A stretch of DNA of 64,000 bases. Origin: Yoonia rosea (lineage in GTDB: Bacteria > Pseudomonadota > Alphaproteobacteria > Rhodobacterales > Rhodobacteraceae). This document shows, in pieces, positions 53,549 through 61,305 of this stretch. Each line of letters opens with the position of its first letter. Positions within the stretch are counted from its first letter, which is position 1. The notes under the pieces are model-generated. The model was not told the DNA's origin. It made no database searches and was given only the letters and a program-made list of their open reading frames with translations. A program made the translations under genes and the position numbers. The DNA lies in NCBI RefSeq assembly GCF_900156505.1, contig NZ_FTPR01000001.1, positions 1,364,001 to 1,428,000 on the forward strand. Direction: 5' to 3'.

Positions 53549-53750
53549 TAGAAAATCCACAAAGCCATTGCGATTGTCTGGCAGTCTATGCCAATCACAG
53601 CAGGGGTATTTTGTCCTGCGCATCACATGACACAGGCCTGCACCTCTTCCCCGCGTGCCGCCTTTAAATCAATCCTCAATTGCGGGGTTTTTAAGGAAAA
53701 TCTGCGGCTGACCGCAAAAGAAAGTGCCACCTTTGAGCGGCGCATGGTCT

Positions 53751-54434
53751 CTAGACGACCTTCACAGTCAAATCCTGCAACCCGTCGATGCGCACCACCA
53801 TTGTATCACCTTTTTCAACCGGACCGACGCCGGCGGGCGTGCCTGACATGATCACGTCACCTGCCGCGAGCGCAAAGTAGTCTGACAGATAGGAAATCAT
53901 TTCTGGGACTTTCCAGATCATCTGGTTCAGATCACCGGTCTGGCGGACCTCACCATTGACGGTCAATGCGATTGACCCGTGGTCAAGGTGGCCCACATCC
54001 GCGACCGGTTGTAATGGACCAACAGGCGCAGAGCGTTCAAAGGCTTTGCCGATCTCCCAAGGGCGACCCATTTCTTTTGCAATGCCCTGCAGATCACGCC
54101 GCGTCATATCAAGCGCGGGCGCATAGCCCCAGACATGCCCAAGCGCGTCTTCAACCGCGATATTGGTGCCACCTGATTTGAGCGCGACCAGCAGTTCGAC
54201 CTCATGGTGCACGTCGTTCGTCTGGCTTGGGTAAGGAAACGTCCCGCTCGGATCCAGATTGTCGGGGTTTTTCTGGAAAAAGAAGGGCGGATCGCGGTCA
54301 GGATCATGGCCCATCTCAACGGCATGGGCTGCGTAGTTGCGTCCGATGCAATAGACGCGACGGACAGGAAAGGCCCCTCCCCCCGCGACAGGAATGGTGA
54401 CAACAGGCGGGCTTGGGATAACAAAGTCGGTCAC
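53751..54434 (-). CDS. Fumarylacetoacetate-hydrolase-family enzyme (FAHD1/fumarylpyruvate hydrolase-like)
   Basis: A 227-residue FAH-fold protein. 'YCIGRNYAAHAVEMG' (about 29-43), the metal ligands in 'HHEVELLVALKSG' (about 76-88) and 'GYAPALDMTRRDLQ' (about 103-116) are typical of the short fumarylpyruvate hydrolase/acylpyruvase group. It would split a diketo acid or decarboxylate oxaloacetate. Divergent from a second FAH-family gene at 54640; first gene after the island. Confidence 0.85.
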   Translation of the reverse strand: MTDFVIPSPPVVTIPVAGGGAFPVRRVYCIGRNYAAHAVEMGHDPDRDPPFFFQKNPDNLDPSGTFPYPSQTNDVHHEVELLVALKSGGTNIAVEDALGHVWGYAPALDMTRRDLQGIAKEMGRPWEIGKAFERSAPVGPLQPVADVGHLDHGSIALTVNGEVRQTGDLNQMIWKVPEMISYLSDYFALAAGDVIMSGTPAGVGPVEKGDTMVVRIDGLQDLTVKVV

Positions 54435-54639
54435 TGATTGCTCCAGTATGATCGCAGGTTTGCCCAGTGATAGACCTGCGCATATTAGAACTCAATCCCG
54501 CCCCACTACGCCGTTGGCCGCGACACCTGCCATGTGCCGCGCTTGTGGGAAGAGATGCACGGCAAGCGCGACAGGGCTTTATCCTTGCGCGCAGACCTGC
54601 AAGATTGCGTAGGTATAGTTGAGCAAGGGAGGCTTCACG

Positions 54640-55410
54640 ATGAAATGGGCACGTGGCAAAACAGCTGACGGAACGGAGCTGACCGGCGTTATTGCAGATG
54701 ACATGCTGCATCCGCGTGCAGCACTTGGATCAGATCAGGCCGCAGGCGAAGCGGTCCCGCTGGCCGATGTCAGTCTGCTGGCACCGGTCGTACCCGGCAA
54801 ATTCATCGGGCTTTGGAACAACTTCAAAGCGGCCGCTGAAAAGGGCGGGATGGAACACCCGGCGCATCCTTTGTATTTCTTCAAGGCGGATACGTCTCTG
54901 ACCGGTCCAGACGGCACTGTGGTTCTGCCGACATCCGCAGGCCGCGTTCTGTTCGAGGGGGAACTCGGGATCGTGATCGGCAAGACGTGCAAAGACGTCA
55001 GCATCGCAGACGCCGAAGACGCGATTTTGGGCTATACCTGCATCAATGACTTTACCTCGCTCGACATTCTGAACGCAGATCCGTCATTTCCGCAGTGGAC
55101 CCGCGCCAAGAGCTTTGACGGGTTCGGCGTGGTTGGCCCCGTGATCGAGACCGATATCGACTGGCGTGACTTGACGATCAAAGTGCTTGTCGATGGCCGT
55201 GAGCGGCAGTCCTATCCGGCCGCAGACATGATCCTGCCGCCTGCGCAGATTGTCAGTGCCCTATCACAAGATATGACGCTCAACCCCGGTGATGTGATTG
55301 CCTGCGGCACTTCGATCGGTGCGCGCCCCGTGAAACCCGGCATGGTCGTCGAGGTTGTGATCGAAGGAATCGGCACTGTCGGTGTGACGACCAGCGCCCC
55401 GGCGGACTAA
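54640..55410 (+). CDS. FAH-family hydrolase/isomerase, second paralogue
   Basis: A 256-residue protein of the same fold: 'KFIGLWNNFKAAAEK' (about 60-74), 'FEGELGIVIGKTCKD' (about 106-120) with metal-binding Glu, and 'NDFTSLDI' (about 142-149). The 'GLWNNF' form resembles 5-carboxymethyl-2-hydroxymuconate isomerase/hydratase relatives. GGGAGG lies 8 nt before the ATG at 54640; a longer ORF start at 54619 is less likely. The substrate is unknown. Confidence 0.83.
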   Translation: MKWARGKTADGTELTGVIADDMLHPRAALGSDQAAGEAVPLADVSLLAPVVPGKFIGLWNNFKAAAEKGGMEHPAHPLYFFKADTSLTGPDGTVVLPTSAGRVLFEGELGIVIGKTCKDVSIADAEDAILGYTCINDFTSLDILNADPSFPQWTRAKSFDGFGVVGPVIETDIDWRDLTIKVLVDGRERQSYPAADMILPPAQIVSALSQDMTLNPGDVIACGTSIGARPVKPGMVVEVVIEGIGTVGVTTSAPAD

Positions 55411-55423
55411 GGGCATCCCTGCC

Positions 55424-55543
55424 CTAGCGCGGATGCCCGAGTGACGTCCGGGGCAGGCCAACCTGCACGCAGTCGCCGCCTTTGCCGTGGACGCCTGCGT
55501 TGTGTTCCATGATCACGACGCGCTTTGCGTCAAAGCGGCACAT
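55424..55543 (-). CDS. Short orphan ORF, possible C-terminal gene fragment
   Basis: Encodes 39 residues with a Gly- and His-rich middle ('MEHNAGVHGKGGDC') that looks like folded-protein sequence rather than random DNA. No ribosome site precedes its ATG. It may be the 3' end of a lost gene; no family was recognised. No other feature is seen in 55411-55695. Confidence 0.3.
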   Translation of the reverse strand: MCRFDAKRVVIMEHNAGVHGKGGDCVQVGLPRTSLGHPR

Positions 55544-55695
55544 TGGGTGAATACATCCAAGGGCATGATGCGATCAGGTATTGCGCAAATTACTGTCTTT
55601 GTTTGAAACGGCGGTTTTACCGGGTCGTTGGACCGCGCTATTTACAAATGCAATATTTTGAATGTATCTTTTTTGCTACAACAACAGGACGCGCC

Positions 55696-55775
55696 ATGAA
55701 ACTGACCAGTTACACCAACTGATGGAGCGGATCGCCCCACTGGAAACACCCCGAACCGCGGCGGCAGCCCGATGA
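55696..55775 (+). promoter_or_regulatory. Two tiny overlapping ORFs leading into the Crp/Fnr gene
   Basis: An ATG at 55696 opens MKLTSYTN then TGA (55720-55722). That TGA overlaps an ATG (55722) opening a 17-codon ORF (MERIAPLETPRTAAAAR) whose TGA (55773-55775) overlaps the regulator's ATG at 55772. AGGA precedes the first ORF. The chain suggests translational coupling into the regulator. The first peptide equals the common N-terminus of Rrf2-family regulators, so it could instead be the stub of a deleted rrf2 gene. Confidence 0.5.
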
Positions 55776-56443
55776 CCGGTACACAGGAATGGGTCGAACG
55801 GTTCCCTGGGCTTTCGCGGCTGGAACCCCATATCAAACAACTTTTGCTGTCACGCAGCGCAATCATCACGGTGCCTGGCGGGGTCACGCTCTTTGGGCCC
55901 GGAAACTCGCCCGAGAATATGCTGTTCTTGTTGGATGGAACCGTCAGGGTCCAACAGGTATCGGATACCGGGCATGAGATTGTGCTCTATCGCATCCATG
56001 CGGGCGAAAGTTGCGTTCTGACAACCGCCTGCCTACTGGCTTATGAAAACTACGCGGCCGAAGGAATATCGGAAACTGCCGTGCAGGCCGCTGCGGTTCC
56101 GCGCGAAGTCTTCGATGATCTTGTGGCCCAGTCCAAGTCGTTTCGGGATTTTGTTTTCGCGGCGTTTTCCAAACGCATCACAGACCTGTTTTTGATGATC
56201 GACGAAGTTGCCTTTCAGCGGATCGACGTCCGGCTTGCAGATAAATTGCTCAAACTCTGTGACGGGCAGGATGTCGTCGCAACAACACATCAGAAGCTTT
56301 CGGTCGAATTGGGGACGGCACGCGAAGTCATCTCGCGACAGCTTCAGGAATTCCAGCGCCGCGGCTGGATCGAGCAGGCGCGCGGCAGCGTGACAATCCT
56401 TGATCGTGCGCGCCTCGAACGACTGGCCGACCATTCCGCGTAA
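55772..56443 (+). CDS. Crp/Fnr-family transcriptional regulator, probable sulfur/redox responder
   Basis: A 223-residue protein. A cyclic-nucleotide-binding-fold domain (about 25-120) is followed by a long helix and a C-terminal helix-turn-helix ('QKLSVELGTAREVISRQLQE', about 171-190). 'ESCVLTTACLLAYENY' (about 79-94) holds two Cys that could sense thiol or persulfide state; there is no Fnr iron-sulfur Cys cluster at the N-terminus. It heads the operon with DUF2892 and the sulfide-oxidation relics, and probably regulates it. Confidence 0.83.
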   Translation: MTGTQEWVERFPGLSRLEPHIKQLLLSRSAIITVPGGVTLFGPGNSPENMLFLLDGTVRVQQVSDTGHEIVLYRIHAGESCVLTTACLLAYENYAAEGISETAVQAAAVPREVFDDLVAQSKSFRDFVFAAFSKRITDLFLMIDEVAFQRIDVRLADKLLKLCDGQDVVATTHQKLSVELGTAREVISRQLQEFQRRGWIEQARGSVTILDRARLERLADHSA

Positions 56444-56528
56444 CTGATCTGCGCGCTTGGTGACAATATCACCGAAGTCTGGGCCGCTAAGGTCTATGAA
56501 GAATATATCTTTCATAGGAAACAGCAAA

Positions 56529-56741
56529 ATGACTAAGAATATTGGCACTATTGACCGTATTTTCCGGCTTGTGCTTGGCATCGTCCTGCTTGCCGCACCG
56601 TTCGTCAGCGGCATGGCCGTGTTTCAGTCCGGCACTGCAACGATCATTTCCGTTATCGTTGGCCTTATCATGCTTGGCACCGCAACACTGAAGTTCTGCC
56701 CGCTTTACCGCATCTTTGGCATTCAGACCTGCAAGATTTGA
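56529..56741 (+). CDS. DUF2892 (YgaP-like) small membrane protein
   Basis: A 70-residue protein with two membrane helices (about 11-27 and 33-52) and the DUF2892 ending 'GTATLKFCPLYRIFGI'. This domain is often fused to, or encoded beside, rhodaneses and other sulfane-sulfur enzymes. The start at 56529 (AGGAAACAG upstream) is preferred to one 72 bp earlier. Downstream of the regulator by 85 bp. Confidence 0.88.
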   Translation: MTKNIGTIDRIFRLVLGIVLLAAPFVSGMAVFQSGTATIISVIVGLIMLGTATLKFCPLYRIFGIQTCKI

Positions 56742-56747
56742 TTGCAT

Positions 56748-56924
56748 CACGTGGGCGGCGGCACAACGCGCGATGAATTTATCAAGTTCCGCACCGCTCG
56801 TGATGCGCAGCTGGCCATGCAAAAGCTGATCATCCCGTAGCGGCAAAGGAACATGCGCGCCCGAGAAATCCCTGCCGAGCAAGACGGCAACCCGATGCTG
56901 AAAGGACCGATCAACGCCCTTTGA
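56748..56924 (+). pseudogene. C-terminal relic of an MBL-fold persulfide dioxygenase (ETHE1/Blh type)
   Basis: One frame encodes 'TTRDEFIKFRTARDAQLAMQ', 'KLIIP', then TAG at 56838-56840, then 'REIPAEQDGNPMLKGPINAL' and TGA. The run 'FxxxRTxRD...KLIIP...' and 'DGNPMLKxPINAL' is the C-terminus of ETHE1-like persulfide dioxygenases encoded in sulfide-oxidation operons. The metal-binding N-terminal two-thirds is missing and a stop lies inside, so no dioxygenase is made from this locus. Confidence 0.8.
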
Positions 56925-56941
56925 TCAGAGAGAGAGTCATA

Positions 56942-57668
56942 ATGGATATCAAGCCACTGACCGCCGGTCTCTGTGTTAGCCCACAGATTAGGCCCGACGA
57001 TATGCAAGCCATCAAAGACGCGGGTTTTCGCGCCAATATCTGCAACCGCCCTGATGGCGTACGTCAAGAAATACGACGCGCATCTGAATTTCTTCCATAA
57101 CCTTGTTGCGGTTGATGGTCCTGCCAAGAAAGCATGGTTTGACGTGGCCAAGCCCGACATGCCGATGGAACGGGTCGAGATGGACTTTGACATGATGCAT
57201 GTCTGCCCGCCACAGACCGCACCCGATTTCATCCGCGTTTCGCCACTGGCAGATGCGGCGGGCTGGGTTGATGTCGATCAATCCACTTTGCGCCACAAGA
57301 CCTATGATAATATCTGGTCGCTGGGTTATGTGATGAACGCACCCAACGCCAAAACGATGGCCGCGGCACGTATCCAAGCCCCTGTTGTGGTCGAAAACAT
57401 GGTGGCTGACATGGCGGGGAGATCTGCAGTGGCCCAATATAACGGCTACGGGTCCTGCCCGCTGACGGTCGAGCGCGGCAAGATCGTTCTGGCCGAGTTC
57501 GGCTATGGCGGGAAACTGTTGCCCAGCTTTCCCAAAGCGATCATTGACGGCACAAAGCCATCCCGTGCGGCATGGTTCCTGAAAGAAAAACTGCTGCCGC
57601 CGATCTATTGGAAAGGCATGCTCAAGGGCCGAGAATGGATGGCCAAACCTGAAAAAGTGACTGTGTAG
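56942..57668 (+). pseudogene. Collapsed DUF442-sulfide:quinone oxidoreductase fusion gene
   Basis: An ATG after GAGAGAG opens a DUF442 (Blh phosphatase-like) domain: 'MDIKPLTAGLCVSPQIRPDD', 'GFRANICNRPDG', then goes out of frame near 57055. From there another frame encodes about 200 residues of the C-terminal half of a sulfide:quinone oxidoreductase ('NLVAVDGPAKKAWFDV', 'WSLGYVMNAPNAKTM', 'YGSCPLTVERGKIVLAEF' with its Cys). The joined part lacks the end of DUF442 and the whole FAD-binding half. Full versions are about 550 residues. One deletion explains it. Confidence 0.83.
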
Positions 57669-57728
57669 TAAACAACAAAGACCCCCGCACCATCCGATGC
57701 GGGGACACCCAAACCGCCAGAGAAGACC

Positions 57729-59453
57729 ATGAAAACCGATATGACGCGCTACCTGCCCATCCTGACATGGGGCCGGACATATAACCGCACTGCCCTGTCC
57801 AACGATCTTGTTGCCGCGTTGATCGTGACGATCATGCTGATCCCGCAATCGCTGGCTTATGCGTTGCTTGCGGGGCTGCCGGCCGAGGCCGGTCTTTACG
57901 CGTCGATCGTGCCGATCATGCTTTATGCGGTCTTTGGCACCAGCCGTGCACTGGCGGTCGGACCTGTGGCCGTTGTGTCCCTGATGACGGCTGCAGCACT
58001 GAGCAATATCGTTGAACAAGGCACGATGGGCTACGCGGTTGCCGCCTTGTCGCTTGCTGCACTTTCAGGCGCGATCCTTCTGGCGATGGGGCTGTTCCGC
58101 CTCGGTTTCATCGCGAATTTCCTGTCCCACCCGGTGATTGCGGGCTTTATCACCGCATCAGGCATCATCATCGCGGCCAGCCAACTCAAGCACATTCTCG
58201 GGATCAGTGCGGAAGGCCATAACCTTCTGGAACTGGTCATCTCGCTGACAGAGCATCTGGGCGAGACCAACTGGATCACTGCGATCATCGGCATCCTTGC
58301 CACAGGATTCCTGTTCTGGGTGCGCAGGGGTCTGAAACCCCTGCTCAAGCGGTTTGGCCTGCCGGATGGTGTGACCGGTGTCTTTGTCAAAACCGGCCCC
58401 GTGGTTGTTGTTGTCGCGACGACGGCGGCGGTCTGGGGCCTTGGGCTGGCGGACAAAGGTGTCAGCATCGTCGGTGAGGTGCCGCAAAGCCTGCCACCGC
58501 TAACGCTCCCGTCATTTTCGCCGGACCTGCTGTGGCAGCTTTTGCTGCCGGCCTTTCTGATTTCGATCATCGGCTTTGTGGAATCGATTTCCGTCGCTCA
58601 GACCCTTGCCGCCAAGAAACGCCAGCGTATTGATCCCGATCAGGAATTGATCGGTCTTGGTGCGGCCAATATCGGTGCTTCGCTGACAGGTGGTTTTCCC
58701 GTCACGGGCGGATTTTCACGCTCTGTCGTGAATTTTGATGCGGGCGCGGAAACACCCGCTGCCGGTGCCTTTACCGCAATCGGTCTGGCCATTGCCGCGC
58801 TTGCTCTGACGCCACTGATCTATTTTCTGCCCAAGGCAACCTTGGCTGCCACAATCATTGTGGCCGTGCTCAGTCTGGTGGACTTCTCGATCCTCAAACG
58901 CAGCTGGAACTACTCAAAGGCCGATTTTGCCGCTGTTCTGGCAACGATCCTGCTGACCCTCACGCTGGGTGTCGAGGCGGGTGTTTCCGCAGGCGTCGGG
59001 CTGTCGATCCTGCTGCATCTTTATAAATCCTCCAAACCGCATATCGCCGAGGTCGGTCAGGTGCCCGGCACCGAGCACTTCCGCAATATCCTGCGTCATG
59101 ACGTGATCACCGACCCGTCCATCGTCACCTTGCGCGTGGATGAGAGCCTCTATTTCGCCAACGCCCGCTACCTTGAAGATAAAATCCAGAACCGCGTCGC
59201 GAAAGACAAAGATATCCGTCATGTGATCCTGCAATGTGCAGCAATCAACGAGATTGATCTCAGCGCGCTTGAATCGCTTGAAGCCATCAATGAAAGACTG
59301 AAAGAGATGGATGTGAAGCTGCATCTGTCCGAGGTCAAAGGCCCCGTGATGGACCGCTTGAAGCGCGAACATTTCCTGTCGGAGATGACCGGTCAGGTGT
59401 TCCTGTCCCAGTTTGAAGCCACCAAGGCCCTGCGTCCGGCATTACCCACCTGA
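57729..59453 (+). CDS. SulP-family inorganic anion transporter with STAS domain
   Basis: A 574-residue inner-membrane protein. About 11-14 hydrophobic segments (30-430) include the SulP signature 'IMLIPQSLAYALLAGLPAEAGLY' (in part, about 37-59) and 'GGFPVTGGFSRSVVNFDAGA' (about 318-337). The C-terminal STAS domain spans about 445-560. It carries sulfate, bicarbonate or a related anion. In sulfide-oxidation operons such a carrier probably exports sulfite or sulfate. It is intact although the enzymes before it are broken. Confidence 0.9.
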   Translation: MKTDMTRYLPILTWGRTYNRTALSNDLVAALIVTIMLIPQSLAYALLAGLPAEAGLYASIVPIMLYAVFGTSRALAVGPVAVVSLMTAAALSNIVEQGTMGYAVAALSLAALSGAILLAMGLFRLGFIANFLSHPVIAGFITASGIIIAASQLKHILGISAEGHNLLELVISLTEHLGETNWITAIIGILATGFLFWVRRGLKPLLKRFGLPDGVTGVFVKTGPVVVVVATTAAVWGLGLADKGVSIVGEVPQSLPPLTLPSFSPDLLWQLLLPAFLISIIGFVESISVAQTLAAKKRQRIDPDQELIGLGAANIGASLTGGFPVTGGFSRSVVNFDAGAETPAAGAFTAIGLAIAALALTPLIYFLPKATLAATIIVAVLSLVDFSILKRSWNYSKADFAAVLATILLTLTLGVEAGVSAGVGLSILLHLYKSSKPHIAEVGQVPGTEHFRNILRHDVITDPSIVTLRVDESLYFANARYLEDKIQNRVAKDKDIRHVILQCAAINEIDLSALESLEAINERLKEMDVKLHLSEVKGPVMDRLKREHFLSEMTGQVFLSQFEATKALRPALPT

Positions 59454-59592
59454 TCAACCTGATCCATCCGGCACGGACCGCGCGGCTGGTCAAACCCGTT
59501 GCCTCAGGCGCGTACCTGTGCAAATCAGTCAAAGGTGTTTACCGCTTAAACTTAAGGCGAGGCGCGTCAGCAACTGAAAGAGCGGCAATATC

Positions 59593-60612
59593 ATGGGCTT
59601 GTTCGAGCGATATCTTTCCATCTGGATCGGGTTGGCGATGGTTGCGGGCATTGCCCTTGGCAGTGTCGCACCAAGCCTCGTGAATCTTGTTGCGGCGGCC
59701 GAGTTTGCCAGCGTGAACCTTGTCGTTGCCGTTCTGATCTGGGCGATGGTCTATCCCATGATGGTCGGGGTCGATCCGGCCAGTCTGAAAGATGTGCTCA
59801 AGCAGCCCAAAGGCCTGGCCATCACGCTGGTGGTCAACTGGCTGATCAAACCGTTTTCGATGGCGGCATTGGGTGTACTCTTTTTTGAGGTGGTCTTTGC
59901 CGATCTCATCGCACCGGCGGATGCGCAGCAATATCTGGCGGGTCTGATCCTGCTGGGTGCCGCACCCTGCACGGCGATGGTCTTTGTCTGGTCGCAACTG
60001 ACCAAAGGCGACGAAAGCTATACGCTCTTGCAGGTCTCGGTCAATGATGTGGTGATGGTCTTTGCCTTTGCGCCGATAGTGGCGTTTTTGCTGGGCGTCA
60101 CGGATATCATCGTGCCGTGGGAAACACTTGTTTTATCGGTCGTCCTGTTTGTCGCTCTGCCGCTTGCGGCGGGTCTTTTCACACGTGCGCGGTTGGGGTC
60201 TGCGGCACGGATCGCGGCTTTTCAGGCACGCATCAAACCTTGGTCGGTAATTGGTTTGGTCGTAACCGTTGTGATCCTCTTTGGCCTGCAAGGACAAGTT
60301 ATTCTTGACCGCCCGCAAGTGATCGCCCTGATTGCGGTGCCGATCCTGCTGCAATCCTATGGCATTTTCGCGCTGGCCTATGCGGCGGCCTTTGCCTTGC
60401 GCGTGCCACACCGTATCGCCGCCCCCTGCGCCCTGATCGGCACGTCGAACTTTTTCGAACTGGCCGTTGCTGTGGCGATCAGCCTGTTCGGGCTCAACTC
60501 GGGGGCGGCCCTGGCCACCGTCGTGGGGGTTCTGGTCGAAGTGCCTGTGATGCTGTCTCTGGTGGCCTTCGCCAACCGGACGCGCGGCAGGTTCAGCGAC
60601 AGATCGGCATAG
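59593..60612 (+). CDS. ACR3-family arsenite efflux transporter
   Basis: A 339-residue membrane protein with about ten helices. '[19 protein letters not shown]' (about 118-136) contains the conserved Cys essential in ACR3 permeases, and '[18 protein letters not shown]' (about 282-299) is the second family signature. It expels arsenite or related oxyanions with the proton gradient. It lies 139 bp after the SulP gene, near sulfur genes rather than an ars operon; no ArsR is adjacent. Confidence 0.88.
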   Translation: MGLFERYLSIWIGLAMVAGIALGSVAPSLVNLVAAAEFASVNLVVAVLIWAMVYPMMVGVDPASLKDVLKQPKGLAITLVVNWLIKPFSMAALGVLFFEVVFADLIAPADAQQYLAGLILLGAAPCTAMVFVWSQLTKGDESYTLLQVSVNDVVMVFAFAPIVAFLLGVTDIIVPWETLVLSVVLFVALPLAAGLFTRARLGSAARIAAFQARIKPWSVIGLVVTVVILFGLQGQVILDRPQVIALIAVPILLQSYGIFALAYAAAFALRVPHRIAAPCALIGTSNFFELAVAVAISLFGLNSGAALATVVGVLVEVPVMLSLVAFANRTRGRFSDRSA

Positions 60613-60636
60613 CGAGGGCGACAACCGGCGGATCTA

Positions 60637-61305
60637 TCATGCGTCCGGGTCGAATTGCTCGATCACGTCGACCTGAATGTTGGTTTGCACGGGGCCTGTC
60701 CACTGGCTCGTGCGCCAGATGCGGCCCGTCCCGGCATCAAGATAATGGACGTTGTTGAAATTCTCTCCGGCCTGCGTCGTGCAGATCTCGACAACTTCCA
60801 CCACCTGCCGCGTGGCCTCTGCCACCTCGATGGCGAGGGTACGCCCCACCTGATTGCGACAGGTCGCTGTGATCTGTGCAAATTCCGTCCCACGCTTTGC
60901 GATATAATAGGTGCGTGTCACCTCGGCAGGCCATGCCCCCGCGCGCGTCTCTCGCACAAGCGGATCATCACTCTGTGTCGTCACCGCCTGCAAGTTGGTG
61001 CCAAACCCAAGGGTGGCATAGACCAACCCGCCCTCAAGCGTGATGCCACGGTTATCGTTCGCGTTATAGATAATCCGTCCGTCGCGCATCTGGATCGCCA
61101 CCCCTACCGCCCCCAGCCCGATTGTCGGACTTAACACCAGCACAGCCGCAAGATCGGCCGCTTCGATGGCGGCGCGATTGACACCTGGCACCCGCATTTC
61201 GACCTCAGGGTTGGGGTTCAGGATTGCATCACGCATCTGCCCCAAGGTTCCGATACAGCCCGAGAGCGAAGCAATCAAACCTGCGCAAACAACACCTTTG
61301 ATCAA
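60637..61305 (-). CDS. YjbF-family lipoprotein
   Basis: A 222-residue lipoprotein with lipobox 'LSGC' (residues 14-17). The body is beta-rich ('RDGRIIYNANDNRGITLEGG', about 74-93) and fits the YjbF/GfcB family encoded in exopolysaccharide clusters. It overlaps the yjbH-like gene by ATGA on the same strand. YjbE and YjbG partners are not in the window. The precise role in polysaccharide export is not known. Confidence 0.8.
   Translation of the reverse strand: MIKGVVCAGLIASLSGCIGTLGQMRDAILNPNPEVEMRVPGVNRAAIEAADLAAVLVLSPTIGLGAVGVAIQMRDGRIIYNANDNRGITLEGGLVYATLGFGTNLQAVTTQSDDPLVRETRAGAWPAEVTRTYYIAKRGTEFAQITATCRNQVGRTLAIEVAEATRQVVEVVEICTTQAGENFNNVHYLDAGTGRIWRTSQWTGPVQTNIQVDVIEQFDPDA

Noticed and set aside
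55646..55672. AT-rich imperfect palindrome upstream of the Crp/Fnr gene, resembling an NsrR operator
   Set aside because: The arms (ATGCA and TGTAT) match, but the spacing is 10 bp instead of about 7 as in the NsrR sites I recall, and only 5 bp pair. Not enough to call a site.
56973..57668. Reading the SQR-like segment as an intact 231-residue protein
   Set aside because: Its first 29 codons are out-of-frame DUF442 sequence and it lacks the FAD-binding half, so it is better described as part of a collapsed fusion gene.
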